DNA of 64,000 bases from Symbiodinium natans. Taxonomy: Eukaryota; Sar; Dinophyceae; Suessiales; Symbiodiniaceae. Location of the stretch: positions 462,644 to 526,643 of the forward strand of contig CAJNDS010001191.1 in the NCBI GenBank assembly GCA_905221605.1. Direction: 5' to 3'. Position numbers and translations under genes: made by a program. Every line of letters starts with the position of its first letter. Positions within the stretch are counted from its first letter, which is position 1. Of this stretch, positions 33,382 to 43,164 are shown one piece after another. The notes below the pieces were generated by a model, which did no database searches, was not told the DNA's origin, and saw only the letters and a list, made by a program, of their open reading frames with translations.

Positions 33382-33965
33382 GATGCAGAAGGGGAGGAGT
33401 GAGATGATGTTTTAGAAGTGGGCCCTCCCCGACGAAAGGAAAGCAATCCAATCTGTCGGTTTCTGGCAAAACTATGCACGCGCATGATGTATATCATGTA
33501 TATGATGCATATGACGTATATGACGTTTTTGATGTATATGATGTATATGATGCCAGGGAGCACATGAGTCTGCAGCTACAAAAGCCGGAGGTGTATTAAA
33601 GGGGACTGCTTCACGCATTGCGCTGCCTGCCTGCAATGTGGATGACCGGGACTAGGATGTACCATTCATGGGCCACCACCACCACCACCACCACAGCTAC
33701 ATCCACTGAGGTCGCCAGATACAGCGCTGGTTTTTGCAGGGGAGACTTGACTGCAGCAGTAAGTGCCACGGCACACTGATGAGGTAAAGACGTGGCTCTT
33801 GCAGATGCTGATGTAGGCGGAATTTTGGAACAACCCAACCTCAGGCACCCAGGTCTGCAATACCCGAAGACGCAGGAACTCAGCTCCACGCCGCTGTTTG
33901 AGTGCAGTGTCATGACAGGGAAGCTGGGACGGTCCGTAACTGTGCAACTTTCCTTACACCGCAAG

Positions 33966-34037
33966 GACTTCAATGGCCCCAGTGACGATGCCATCTCGGA
34001 ACGGTTGAAGAAGGCCACCGTCTTGCAGGAAGCTCAT
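33966..34037 (+). CDS. EEP exon (DFNGPSDDAISERLKK)
   Basis: After ACCGCAAG. Encodes DFNGPSDDAISERLKKATVL then QEAH. DFNG carries the catalytic Asp and Asn. It ends at a GC (GCGTTC); the next exon starts GCG, so frame and end sequence both match. The longer open frame from 33792 runs through the intron. Confidence 0.85.
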
Positions 34038-34142
34038 GCGTTCAGGTCTTGCGGGATGCAGTGGTCCCTAAGCCCTAAACCCTAGACCCTAGACCCCAAA
34101 CCCTAAACCCTAAACCCTAAACCCTAAACCCTAAACCCGGAG

Positions 34143-34210
34143 GCGCGCTTCCAAAATGCCTGGGACGAGCACTGCGGCACACCCTGCCGAGTGACCCACT
34201 GTGACCACAG
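34143..34210 (+). CDS. EEP exon (ARFQNAWDEHCGTPCRVTHC)
   Basis: Directly after a CCCTAAA array ending CGGAG. Encodes ARFQNAWDEHCGTPCRVTHC then DH; the TH.DHRG motif is completed by the next exon. The intron begins GACCGG (GA 5' splice site). Confidence 0.9.
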
Positions 34211-34680
34211 GACCGGGCATCTCAAAAGGGGTTTCGTAGGCTACTATAGGGCTCGGAGTATTTGGGAATGTATTCCCTTTGGTCTCTAGTAACCCCCAAA
34301 ACCCTATTTCAAACATTAAGGCGCCCATATTAAGGTTGAGGATCTGAGGACAGCTTTGTTGCGGGTTAGGCATCTGGTCCGCTTGTAGAGCGTTCACCCC
34401 AAAATACCACACTACACTGTATTATAGCCTATTGCAGGAAAACTTATCCCAAAGTCCAAGGCCTAGTTAGAGCCTTGGCGAAGCCTACCGAAATACCAGT
34501 TCACGCCGCCAAATCTCCCCAAAAGCTGCTCAGAAGCCCAAGCAAAACATGCGCGTCCGAAGAGGCCCCAAACCTTTCAAGCCTACTAACCCTAAACCCT
34601 AAACCCAAACCCTAAACCCTAAACCCCCTAAACCCTAATTAAACCCCTAAACCCTAATTCCCTAAAACCCCCCCTATCAG

Positions 34681-34756
34681 GGGAAACCAGTTCGCCTCCG
34701 ATCACATCTGGCTGCGTGGGCGCCTGGGCGTCTTGAAGTGCAAGCTCCTCCCTGAG
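34681..34756 (+). CDS. EEP exon (GNQFASDHIWLRGRLGVLK)
   Basis: After TATCAG; encodes GNQFASDHIWLRGRLGVLKC then KLLPE. DHIWL is the conserved late EEP motif. It ends before GCTGAC (GC 5' splice site). Confidence 0.93.
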
Positions 34757-34863
34757 GCTGACTGGTTTGCGATTTAGGGCTTAGGGTTTAGGGTTTAGGG
34801 TTTAGGGTTTAGGGTTTAGGGTTTAGGGTTTAGGGTTTAGGGTTTAGGGCTGACTGGTTTGCG
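34756..34863. repeat. TTTAGGG array flanked by a 16-bp direct repeat at a 5' splice site
   Basis: GGCTGACTGGTTTGCG occurs at 34756-34771 and again at 34848-34863, enclosing ten or so TTTAGGG units. The first copy spans the exon/intron boundary. Confidence 0.9.
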
Positions 34864-34889
34864 GTTCAGGGCTTTGGGTTTAGATTACG

Positions 34890-35083
34890 GCAACTCGGAG
34901 GTTCATGGTTCTCACTTAGGGTTTAGGGTTTAGGGTTTAGGGTTTAGGGTTTAGGGTTTAGGGTTTTCAGGTTTAGGGGTACTTATAACCCACTTGTAAG
35001 CCCCTTAAAGTGCCCTAGTATGGTTTTAAGCACAGTTGTAAGTACAGTTATAGCTGGTTAGTACGTACCATGAGCCTCCAAGA
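34890..35083. mobile_element. Inverted-repeat element, family D, with TTTAGGG insert
   Basis: ACTCGGAGGTTCATGG ... CCATGAGCCTCCAAG. The centre holds a TTTAGGG array (34917-34966) and the ACTTATAACCCACTTGTAAG block shared with 15425. Confidence 0.75.
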
Positions 35084-35359
35084 AGGGTTCAGTTTTGGGG
35101 CGTTCCTAGGTATTCAGGGAGCAAAGCTTTAGGAGCTTGCGCGGAGGCCAACGTGAGCAGTTATTCTACTCCAGTATAATATGGCTCTGTTTTTCCCCGA
35201 AATTCGGGGTACTTCCTTGGGGTCCTTAGTATAAGGGGATCCTATAAATTGGGGTTCTATATCGTCGGGGTTCCTTATTTTCTTAAACCACCCATATCAT
35301 GCTATATTTGGGACGTGCAGTTTTCGGTGCATTCCCTGTGCACCCTCGGCTTGCTCCAG

Positions 35360-35392
35360 GGCATACCAGACGACGCCGCTATGCCACGGCCT
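35360..35392 (+). CDS. EEP exon (GIPDDAAMPRP)
   Basis: After CTCCAG, in phase with LLPE of the previous exon, giving LLPEGIPDDAAMPRP. Ends at GTTGCG. Confidence 0.75.
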
Positions 35393-35954
35393 GTTGCGGG
35401 GCGAGCACGTGAAGGCCGTGAGGGTTTTTGTACTCCTAAGCACGAAACGCCTCAACCCTCAACCCGGGTAGCCCTCACCCCTAAACTCCCCTTAAAAAGC
35501 CTTAAAAGGACCCTCAACCCTCCGCCCCCCCCACACCAGTTCTGCTACTCCGCCAGTGCTGTGACGGAGCAAATCTAGTGCAGTTCCTGGTCGTTTATAG
35601 GGGTGCCCTACATATAAGGCTCCGTATGACAAGAACTCTAAAAACGTAGCCTACTCTTGAATAAATACATCAGCCCCTTGCACCCCAAAATCCCCAAACC
35701 CTTCTCTTCAGAACCTTGAACCCTCCACCCTAGAAGCCCTAAGCCTTAGAACCTTCAACCCTAAACCCTATAAACCCTAAACCTTAGAACCTTCAGCTCT
35801 GGAACCTTAAACCCAAACCCCCAACCCCCAACCCCAAACCCGAAACCCGAAACCCTAAACCCTAAAGCCTAAACCCTAAACCCTAAACCCTAAGACCTAA
35901 GACCTAAGACCTAAGACCTAAACCATCCGCACCCGGATCCACACAGGCCCCCAG

Positions 35955-35980
35955 TTGCCAAGCTCCTTCGAGGAGTGGCC
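35955..35980 (+). CDS. EEP exon (LPSSFEEWP)
   Basis: After CCCCAG and a CCCTAAA array, encodes LPSSFEEWP, fitting the segment before the SDH motif. The 3' end is uncertain: GGCCG occurs at both this exon's end and the next exon's start, so several junctions are possible. Confidence 0.65.
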
Positions 35981-36794
35981 GGGAACCCACTGGGCTACCT
36001 CCAGGGTTTAGGGGTTTGGGGGTTTAGGGTTTAGGCTTAGGGTTAGGGTTTAGGGTTTAGGGCTATGGTTTAGGGTTTAGGGTTTCTAGGGTTTAGGGTT
36101 TAAGGTTCCGGGCTAGGAGTTTAGGATCTTAGGTCCTAGGGGTCAGGGGTTTCCGAGTGGGGCTTCTGGGGATTGGGGCGTGTGGTTTTGTTTCGGGTCA
36201 TTTGCACTTGTAGGTTGGTAATGGGTCCAGATTCTCGACTTCCACATCTTAAACAGGAAGTGTTTTTTTTAAACATGCAGGGTTTAAGGGTGAGGGCTCC
36301 CTGAACGCAGGTCGAAAGAAGCTAGTCCACTCCAAGCCCCCCTTTTTTTAACCCTAAACCCTAAACCCTAAACCCTAAACCCTAAACCCTAAACCCTAAA
36401 CCCTAAACCCTTTTTTTTTAAACCACAAAAAAAAGACGCGAAAACCCGAGAGAAGCCCTGTAAAACCAGGCTAAACGCGATGAGGCCCTTGACCAGAGTC
36501 CCGCCTTTCCGCCCCAAGCCCTAAACCCTAAACCCTAAACCCTAAACCCTAAACCCTAAACCCTAAACCCTAAACCCCAAACCCTAAACCCTAAACCCTA
36601 AACCACCTCATACCCCTTGAGCCCAAGGCCCGAAACCCTAATCCTTGAACCTTAGCCTCTCGAAGACCCTAAACCTTCAGCGCCCCATCTCCTTTGAGGG
36701 CCGAAGGTTTAAACCCTAAACCCTAAATCCTAAACCCTAAGCCCTAAGCCCTAAGCCCTAAACCCTAAACCCTAAACCCTGTTTGGCGGCCGAG

Positions 36795-36824
36795 GTGTCA
36801 TCTCTCGGATCACCGTCCTTTGCT
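36795..36824 (+). CDS. EEP exon (CHLSDHRPL), final catalytic motif
   Basis: After GGCCGAG; encodes CHLSDHRPL. SDH.P is the terminal catalytic Asp-His motif of the EEP fold. 5' splice site GTCTGA. The domain therefore looks complete at its C-terminal end. Confidence 0.88.
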
Positions 36825-37268
36825 GTCTGAACTCTGCTGGCTCTCATAGGGGACCCTCAGAATAGACCCCAAATAGAAGGATTCCCTTATGATAAGGACC
36901 CCAAATAAGGTACCCCTAATGTCGGAAACCACTATAGAAGGCTCGGAGCTTGGTTTAGGCTTGACGGGGCGTACGCGTTTCACAGCGGGCAGTGCGTTCC
37001 GGCTTGTTTGTGGGTTTAGGGTTTAGGGTTTAGGGTTTAGGGTTTAGGGTTTAGGGTTTAGGGTTTAGGGTTTAGGGTTTAGGGTGCTGAAAGAAGCCAG
37101 CAGCCAGAACAGAACAGGCGAATGCCAAAGTTGCATGCGCCTTGCTCCTTCTGGACCCTGTGCACGTTTGCATATCGCTTGGCACTTAAAAGGGGTCAAG
37201 GGTTCTTCAGGGAGGGGGGTTACATACCCCTCTCGAAAGCCCCCCCTCCCTTAAGCACCCAATAAAAG

Positions 37269-37376
37269 TCTACTGTTTGCTTGAGAACCCCAAAAGAACA
37301 AGCAAATAAAATTCCCTATATTACCCTCAACAAGGAATGATATTTCTATTTTCCAGGGTTCTCAAGCAATTAGTAA
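37269..37376. mobile_element. Inverted-repeat element, family B
   Basis: TCTACTGTTTGCTTGAGAACC ... GGTTCTCAAGCAATTAGTAA, well-preserved ends about 20 bp long. Confidence 0.8.
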
Positions 37377-37744
37377 CAAAGGTGGGACCCTAAACCCTAA
37401 ACCTTAAACCTTAAACCCTAAACGCACATGCTTCCCACGACTTTGAAGTGCCACTGCTCTCGTGGTGCCAAGGCCTGGCAGGTCGACGAGGCCAGCTGGG
37501 TGCTTATGGAGTTGTTTAGGGTTGAGGGTTTAGGGTTTAGGGTTACGATTAGGGCGCTGTGTTGACTGTGAAGTGCGGCCGAGCCTATCTCGATGAGCCA
37601 CAGAGCCAAGAAGTAAGGCTATAGACGTTGTCTGTATCAGATTCTATTATACCATGCCAATACCACTACCGTTGCTTTGTATCAACTTGCAAGCTGGTGC
37701 AAAATGCCGCTCTGCATGAGGGGCCCAAAGGCCACATCAACAAA

Positions 37745-37922
37745 AGGATCCTACTATCCGGGCATAATTGAGGGTCCCTACAAGGGGGCAGCCTTTGCTA
37801 ATGTGTTTCTTCCTACTATCCGGGTATGATGAAGGGTCCCCATAAGGGGGAGCCTTATGTTCATGTGTTGTTTTCCTACTCTCCGGGTATGATGAAGGGT
37901 CCCTATAAGGGGGAGCCATATC
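37745..37922. repeat. Three tandem ~62-bp copies
   Basis: Core TCCTACTATCCGGGTATGAT then GAAGGGTCCCTATAAGGGGG, present three times with small changes. Each copy contains an AGGGTCCCTATAAGGG palindrome. Confidence 0.85.
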
Positions 37923-37942
37923 TGGGTTTCTTACTGGAGCAG

Positions 37943-37997
37943 GATGGAGATGCCGACAGCTTCGCCAGCGCGGATAGTGACAGCCAAGGACGGGAGG
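37943..37997 (+). CDS. Gene 3 exon (DGDADSFASADSDSQGRE)
   Basis: After GAGCAG; encodes DGDADSFASADSDSQGRE, very acidic. It ends at a GC (GCTCTG) and the next exon begins GCT. It recalls an EF-hand loop only loosely (DGDAD). Confidence 0.65.
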
Positions 37998-38139
37998 GCT
38001 CTGTGAGGGTCTAGGGTTTAGGGTTTATCCTAAACCCTAAACCCTAAACCCTAAACCCTAAACCCTAAACCCTAAACCCTAAACCCTAAACCCAAAACCC
38101 TAAACCCTAGCAGCTGTGGCAAGATGGACCCCTTAGGCC

Positions 38140-38219
38140 TTGGGCCTCCCACTCTATGACTATCGTGTTAACTACTCTGTCAGTGTGCTAGTATATTAGC
38201 ATCTTCTTCTTGTTTGTAA

Positions 38220-38254
<35 letters not shown>

Positions 38255-38690
38255 TTATATGCTTATACTACTATGTTAAGATATTCATAGGTTTTAGATG
38301 ATTATATGGTTATATGTTTATGGAATTAATATGTCATTATATGCTTACACTACTATGTTAAGATATTCATATATTTTAGATGATTATATGGTTCTATGTT
38401 TATGGAATCATGTTTTCTATGATTGAATCATATTAGTTGCATAGCATTCTCGTTTTTTCTATTGTTGTTTTGTGTATTTGGTATGAATATATCTTCATGT
38501 TGTTACACTATCATATTACTAAATGATCATATTATATTACTATGGTATTATTACACTGTTGTGTGATTGTATTGTGGTGTTTTTTTTACACTATTATGCT
38601 ATGAAATTATTATGCGACTATATCAAAATATTATTCAGTGCCAGATTTCTCGAATTCATTTCTATTTATATATCTATTACATCATTGCAT
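38140..38690. other. AT-rich intron of gene 3
   Basis: A (TA)n run at 38222-38252, then two direct copies (38257 and 38339) of ATATGCTTA.ACTACTATGTT plus AAGATATTCATA, then T/A-rich DNA to the next exon. No coding signal. Confidence 0.8.
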
Positions 38691-38702
38691 CATGTGTTTC
38701 AG

Positions 38703-38762
38703 GCTTCTCTTCACCGAAGCCTTCGCCGCAAAAGGCCGAGGCGTTCAAGCGCTTTGCACTGG
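38703..38762 (+). CDS. Gene 3 exon (FSSPKPSPQKAEAFKRFAL)
   Basis: After TTTCAG; encodes FSSPKPSPQKAEAFKRFAL, then GTTCTT. Joins the exons at 37997 and 39269 in phase. Confidence 0.75.
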
Positions 38763-39268
38763 GTTCTTGTGTGTTCTTGCTGTTGTTCTTGTGTGACATC
38801 AGAGCTCGGTGACATGGGCTCGCATTTTGCTGATGTTTAGGCATTGAGGCTGCGGCATTGCCGTGCAGATGTGGTTTGAGGGATGGTGTGCACCGAGGAC
38901 TGAAAGCCTCATTGCGTTTGTGGCGCGTTGGGGTGTTGGTGAGCATCCTGCAGAGTTGGCCCTCGGTGCTTTTCGCAACTTCGGATACATATAACATTAT
39001 ACAAGATAGTCCAATATACAAGATCGACAATTTGTACAATGGACTGTACACCGTGCATTATGTGGTTTATATGATATTCACATTTCATTGCGCTACATTT
39101 ATACCATGTTATTTTTGTTCATGTGACATGGTGCTACAACATAAATATAGGATACCAAACAAATAAATTCAAATAGATTCATAAATATATACATATAGAT
39201 AGATAATCATACACAGTAATTTTATATTGCACGAGAAGACCTGTTGACCTCCAAACACTTGTGGTCAG

Positions 39269-39316
39269 GGGCGTTGATCCTGGAGCGCCGGCTGCACCGA
39301 GCGAGGGAAAATTCCT
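39269..39316 (+). CDS. Gene 3 exon (ALILERRLHRARENS)
   Basis: After GGTCAG; encodes ALILERRLHRARENS, ends at GTCTGC; TTTAGGG follows. Confidence 0.7.
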
Positions 39317-39502
39317 GTCTGCAAGAGGGGTTTAGGGTTTAGGGTTTGGGGTTTAGGGTTAGGGTTTAGGGTTTAGGGCCTTTAGGGTTTATAGGGTTTA
39401 GGGCCTTTAGGGTTTAGGGTACTGAAATAAGTTACCTTCATAAGGTTGAAGTGGCTTAGACGGTGCTTGAAGGTCCCCTAAAGTATGAGCCCCCTCCCCC
39501 CT

Positions 39503-39538
<36 letters not shown>

Positions 39539-39612
39539 ACCCCAGGAAACACCAAAACCCCCCAAACCCTAAACCCCAAACCCTAGGCCGAATCCCTGAG
39601 GCGATGCCACAG

Positions 39613-39648
39613 GCGAAGAGGTCCCCAAACCTTACAACCGCCCCTGGG
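39613..39648 (+). CDS. Gene 3 exon (EEVPKPYNRPW)
   Basis: After CCACAG; encodes EEVPKPYNRPW, ends at GTTCAG. Upstream is a C tract and a CCCTAAA-type array. Confidence 0.65.
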
Positions 39649-39705
39649 GTTCAGGGATTCTGGAGGTCTCCTGGACTATGCGCAGGATAGCTATGTATAT
39701 CCACT

Positions 39706-39829
39706 ATATCTTGGTAGCCCAGTGGTACCCTTTACCCTTTTTTTGGGTTATGGGTTCCCTTATAAGATAACCAACCCAAAAAAGGGTGCCCTTATTATAA
39801 TATGGTGAATTACTGGGCTACCAAGATAT
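39706..39829. mobile_element. Inverted-repeat element, family A, full length
   Basis: ATATCTTGGTAGCCCAGT ... ACTGGGCTACCAAGATAT, near-perfect 18-bp ends, with inner GGTACCCTTTACCC / GGGTGCCCTTATT and the CCTTATAAGATAACCAACCC centre. Confidence 0.9.
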
Positions 39830-39927
39830 GCTACGATATTATATCCAAAATGTTTACACAATGATTTACGCCCCCACCTCTTCTCTTCCGACATGGGTCG
39901 AGGCACACAACTTTCTGACACGCGCAG

Positions 39928-39999
39928 GTGTGGCGATCCCCGAGGATATGCAGAAAAAGGAGGAGAAGGCACCGATTTGTTTCTTTCTGACGGCCTCAT
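39928..39999 (+). CDS. Gene 3 exon (VAIPEDMQKKEEKAPICFFL)
   Basis: After GCGCAG; encodes VAIPEDMQKKEEKAPICFFL then TAS, ends at GTCTAA. The intron to the next exon is only 87 nt and half of it is CCCTAAA array. Confidence 0.75.
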
Positions 40000-40086
40000 G
40001 TCTAAGACATGCGTGCCGCGGTGTCCCTCGTACACTAAACCCTAAACGCTAAACCCTAAACCCTAAACCCTAAACCCGTGTGGCAG

Positions 40087-40171
40087 TTGTGTCTGCACAA
40101 TCAGAGGGTCTCGTCGTGATTACAGACACTGGCATGCCGGGCAGCCCGTCCACTTCCGATTCCTTCATGAG
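40087..40171 (+). CDS. Gene 3 exon (VSAQSEGLVVITDTGMPGS)
   Basis: After TGGCAG; encodes VSAQSEGLVVITDTGMPGSP then STSDSFM, ends at GTCAGG. CCCTAAA upstream, TTTAGGG downstream. Confidence 0.75.
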
Positions 40172-40272
40172 GTCAGGCCTTATAAGGGCTTAGGGCTAAG
40201 GGTTTAGGGTTTAGGGTTTCGGGTTTAGGGTTTATACAGCCTGAACGCAACATCCTTCAGTCTTTTTGTTAG

Positions 40273-40408
40273 GCTACATCAATCAGCTCGCTGTTGGAAG
40301 CCTGCTGTTCAGCTACTCCTTCCGTTCACCAAAGATCCTGCGGCTGCGCAGGCTCGACTGAAGCTGCTGGTCAGAAACTTCACCTCCACTGCCATTAGAG
40401 GCGCAGGG
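40273..40408 (+). CDS. Gene 3 exon (LHQSARCWKPAVQLLLPF)
   Basis: After TTGTTAG; encodes LHQSARCWKPAVQLLLPFTK, then DPAAAQARLKLLVRNFTSTA, then IRGAG. It is the longest exon of this chain. 5' splice site GTAAAA, or a GC at 40401. Confidence 0.72.
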
Positions 40409-40518
40409 GTAAAAACCCTAAACCCGAAACCCTAAACCGTAAAGCCTGAACCCTGAACCCTAAACCCTGAACCCTAAACCTAAACCTAAACCCTAAACCC
40501 TAAACCCTGGCCTTGCAG

Positions 40519-40558
40519 GTGTTGCCTGCAGCAAGGTCGACCTCAAGTCCCGGACTCG
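40519..40558 (+). CDS. Gene 3 exon candidate with 5' splice site at a TTTAGGG array
   Basis: Between TTGCAG and GTTTAGGG: the telomere-like array begins exactly at the splice site. Either VACSKVDLKSRTR or a second open frame is possible. Confidence 0.5.
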
Positions 40559-40773
40559 GTTTAGGGTTTAGGGTTTAGGGTTTAGCGTTTAGGATTTAGG
40601 GTTTAGGGTTTAGGGTTTAGGGTTTAGGGTTTAGGGTTTAGGGTTTAGGGTTTAGGGCTTGATGAGTTTTAGGTTTTAGGGGAGAGTTCCACCTGGCTCA
40701 TGGGGCTTAGATATGCAACGCAGCAACAACGTGGCGGGTTGCAGGCTTTCGATGTTCGGGCTCGGTGTTGCAG

Positions 40774-40824
40774 GGCTGGACGGCTATATGAAGCGCTGCC
40801 AGTTCAGCTACAGCCCTACTCTTT
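40774..40824 (+). CDS. Gene 3 exon candidate (GRLYEALPVQLQPY)
   Basis: After TTGCAG; one frame reads AGRLYEALPVQLQPYS before GTCTCC. A second frame is also open, so confidence is modest. Confidence 0.45.
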
Positions 40825-40837
40825 GTCTCCTGCTCAT

Positions 40838-41081
40838 CTACGATTTGCCTAAGAACCCCCCCCCCCCCCCCCCCAAAAGATTAAAAAAATAGCAATCCCT
40901 ATATTACCCTTAATGAGGAAGAATATTTTTACTTTTGCTAGGGTTCTTAAGCAATTTCTAGTAATCTAGGCTGCCCAGTAGTACCCCTTATTCCCTTTTT
41001 GGGGGGAGTTTAGGTTCCCTTATAAACCCCTTTAAGCAAAAAAGGGCACCCTTTTTAAGCCTAGGTTACTGGGCAGCCTAG
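40838..41081. mobile_element. Family B and family A elements side by side
   Basis: Family B (40838-40964, CTACGATTTGCCTAAGAACC ... TTCTTAAGCAATTTCTAG, with an 18-nt C tract) is followed at once by family A (40966-41081, CTAGGCTGCCCAGTA ... TTACTGGGCAGCCTAG). They meet at a shared CTAG. Confidence 0.8.
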
Positions 41082-42036
41082 TAATAGCAACTGCTGCTTA
41101 TAATCCTGAACCCATGGACCACCAAGCAATGTGCTGCGGCCCCAAGCCTGTCACTCAGCCCAGCAGCGGCCCTAAACCCTAAACCCTAAACCCTAAACCC
41201 GCGGATGTTGCATCCGCCAGGACCGGTTCAATATGCCAAGGTGGGTGCGCCTCACAAGCTGGATGAGTCTGGGCATGGCGTGCACATCAAGGGGAGGTCT
41301 GATGTCGAATGTTTACAAAATTGCATTGAGGGCATTACGGGTATAGGGCATGATACCTGCAAAGGGCTTCAGTGGGGCTTCGAGGAAAACTAGGATAGGG
41401 GAGCAGGGGCACAGCCACGAGCAGTTGTTGTAAGCCTTCGTGGGCAGAGCGCCAGCAGCGACATTGATCCAGCGCAGCCCCCCTGTGGCTCCACATACGG
41501 CTAGCCCGAGCCCCCTCGAACTGTCGTGAACGTGAGCTCAGCCATAGGACGGCACACCACACAAGTGACCCGAGCCTCAAAGCTTCAAAGTACCCGCAGC
41601 TACGGCATTCTTACCACCAACTTAAAAGCCCACAGCCTAGAAAGCCTAGTGTTTATCGGCCAGCAATATGCGAAGTTTGGAGATCCACCTTGCATAAAAC
41701 GGTTACGCGCTGCGGGCTCACATCATGAACACGGCATATCCGAGTGCACCCAGCGTCCTGGAGGTCCGCAAGGGACTCGGGGCTTTGGTACTCTAGAGTT
41801 TGGGGTGTGGGGTTTACGGTTTGGGGTTTCGGGCTTAGGGTAATTAAGCCCTGAACCCGAGGAGTTTGGAAGTGCTGCGAGGGCGGAGATTCAAAGCCCA
41901 ACCCCGGCGAGCCCAAAACCTCCAACACCTTCAGAAGCCCCAAACACACTTCTGCCTCTGCCGGCAAGCCCCCTCACCCCCATGGCCCTTTCCCAAGTCA
42001 GTGCTTTCACAGGCTTTGTTCAACCTTGAAGGTTAT

Positions 42037-42190
42037 AGTTGTCATAGTTGGGTACCATTATACATTTTTAAGGGTACTTTAAACCCAACAAGGAATAGAC
42101 ATGTCAATTTCCATTATGAGTTTTTAAGGGTATTAAACCCAATAAGGAATAGAACTGTAACATTTTCATACTATCCCAACCATGAACTAG
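42037..42190. mobile_element. Inverted-repeat element, family E, with duplicated centre
   Basis: AGTTGTCATAGTTGGGTACCA ... CTATCCCAACCATGAACTAG. The centre TTTTTAAGGGTA.TTTAAACC plus AATAAGGAATAGA occurs twice. Confidence 0.75.
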
Positions 42191-42784
42191 TTATGGGGCC
42201 AGGATGCCTCCAGTAGACCATCCCTTTGATCCCTTTCTTAGGGGGCGGGCATGGAACAAGGATAAAGGCACCCTCTCTTTTTCATGAGGCGACCCGGAAA
42301 CTCGTAGACTCGTAGGGATTCATGGTTTGAGGGCTTTCGGATTTCGGCGTTTCGGGCTTGGGTTGGGGGCTTAGGGGGTTCTATGAGAGTTTAACAGTTT
42401 CAAGGCCTGTCGGCCTCGAAGCATCTTCTGCAAATTTTGAGAACTTCTGCAACTTGGGAGAAAGTAACCGAAGCCTCAAGGTATTCCTAAGCCTCCATGA
42501 GCACTTAAGCCCTCAAACCCTTACTCAACCCGCAAGCCGTAAATTCGAGGCTTTCAAACTTTAACATCTTAAGCTGCAGACCCTGCCGAAGCTCGCGCCC
42601 CCCCCCCCCCCCCCCCCTAAACCCTAAACCTTAAACCCTAAGCCTTAAACCCTAAACCCTAAACCCTAAGCCTTAAACCCTAAACCCTAAACCCTAAACC
42701 CCCAAACGGGGGCCGCCTCAGCACGCGCAGTCACAGCTGACGCATCACCTGCTACCACCTCAGCAGCGAGAGGCGCAGTCCTGG

Positions 42785-42972
42785 GGTTGTGCTTTGGGAT
42801 ACATGTTCATTTCCCTTCTTTAGTTATAAGGTAACCTATTCATGAACAGTAAAACAGTAGGGTTTAGGGTTTGGGGTTTAGGGTTTTCGGCTACTGAGCT
42901 GTGCTTTGGGATACATGTTCATGTCCCTTCTTTTGCTTAGAAGGTACCCTATTCATGAATAGTTTTTTGAAA
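42785..42972. repeat. ~70-bp direct repeat flanking a TTTAGGG array
   Basis: TGTGCTTTGGGATACATGTT... through ...CTATTCATGAA occurs at about 42788-42848 and 42899-42959, with TTTAGGG/TTTGGGG units between. Confidence 0.85.
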
Positions 42973-43094
42973 AGGTTTAAAGCACAACCCAGGGTAGTTC
43001 ATGTTCAGTGAGTTGTGATGACTTGCATCTGAGGGGGCTGTATATGTCTATGTGCGCCTCGAACAAATGCTGCTTGTTTGACTGCTTCGTGCAG

Positions 43095-43164
43095 CTAAGT
43101 TGATGCAGTTGCTGCTTGACATTGTAGACCATGGGACCAAGGGCCGTTCCAGAGCCCAGTTCAG
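43095..43164 (+). CDS. Exon candidate (LMQLLLDIVDHGTKGRSR)
   Basis: After CGTGCAG; encodes KLMQLLLDIVDHGTKGRSRA then QF; the next bases are GGTTTAGGG, so the array starts at the boundary. Probably part of gene 3. Confidence 0.55.

Larger units (their letters stand above)
25428..36824 (+). other. EEP-superfamily gene (At1g02270-like), 16 exons recognised
   Basis: The exons spell out a CCR4/nocturnin-superfamily endonuclease/exonuclease/phosphatase domain in the correct order: WNTLAP (catalytic Asn), DVVCLQ then E (catalytic Glu), EDGIAILVK, DRVALLL, THLTFPH (catalytic His region), DFNGP (catalytic Asp/Asn), THCDHRG, SDHIWL and LSDHRPL (final Asp-His). This is a metal-dependent phosphoesterase fold; family members act on poly(A), RNA 2',3' ends or other phosphoesters, and the substrate here is not known. 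The GDRV-type and THL.FPH signatures point to the plant At1g02270-like group. About 285 codons were found, close to the usual domain size. At least one exon between 25531 and 27109 and one between 32904 and 33966 are missing from my model. Introns are 0.1-3 kb, with many GC or GA starts. Confidence 0.88.

Noticed and set aside
33792-34085. 97-aa ORF taken as a whole
   Set aside because: Only 33966-34037 fits the EEP motif order (DFNGP); a strong acceptor (CTTTCCTTACACCGCAAG) precedes it and the remainder has no family match, although I could not place the exon that should precede it.
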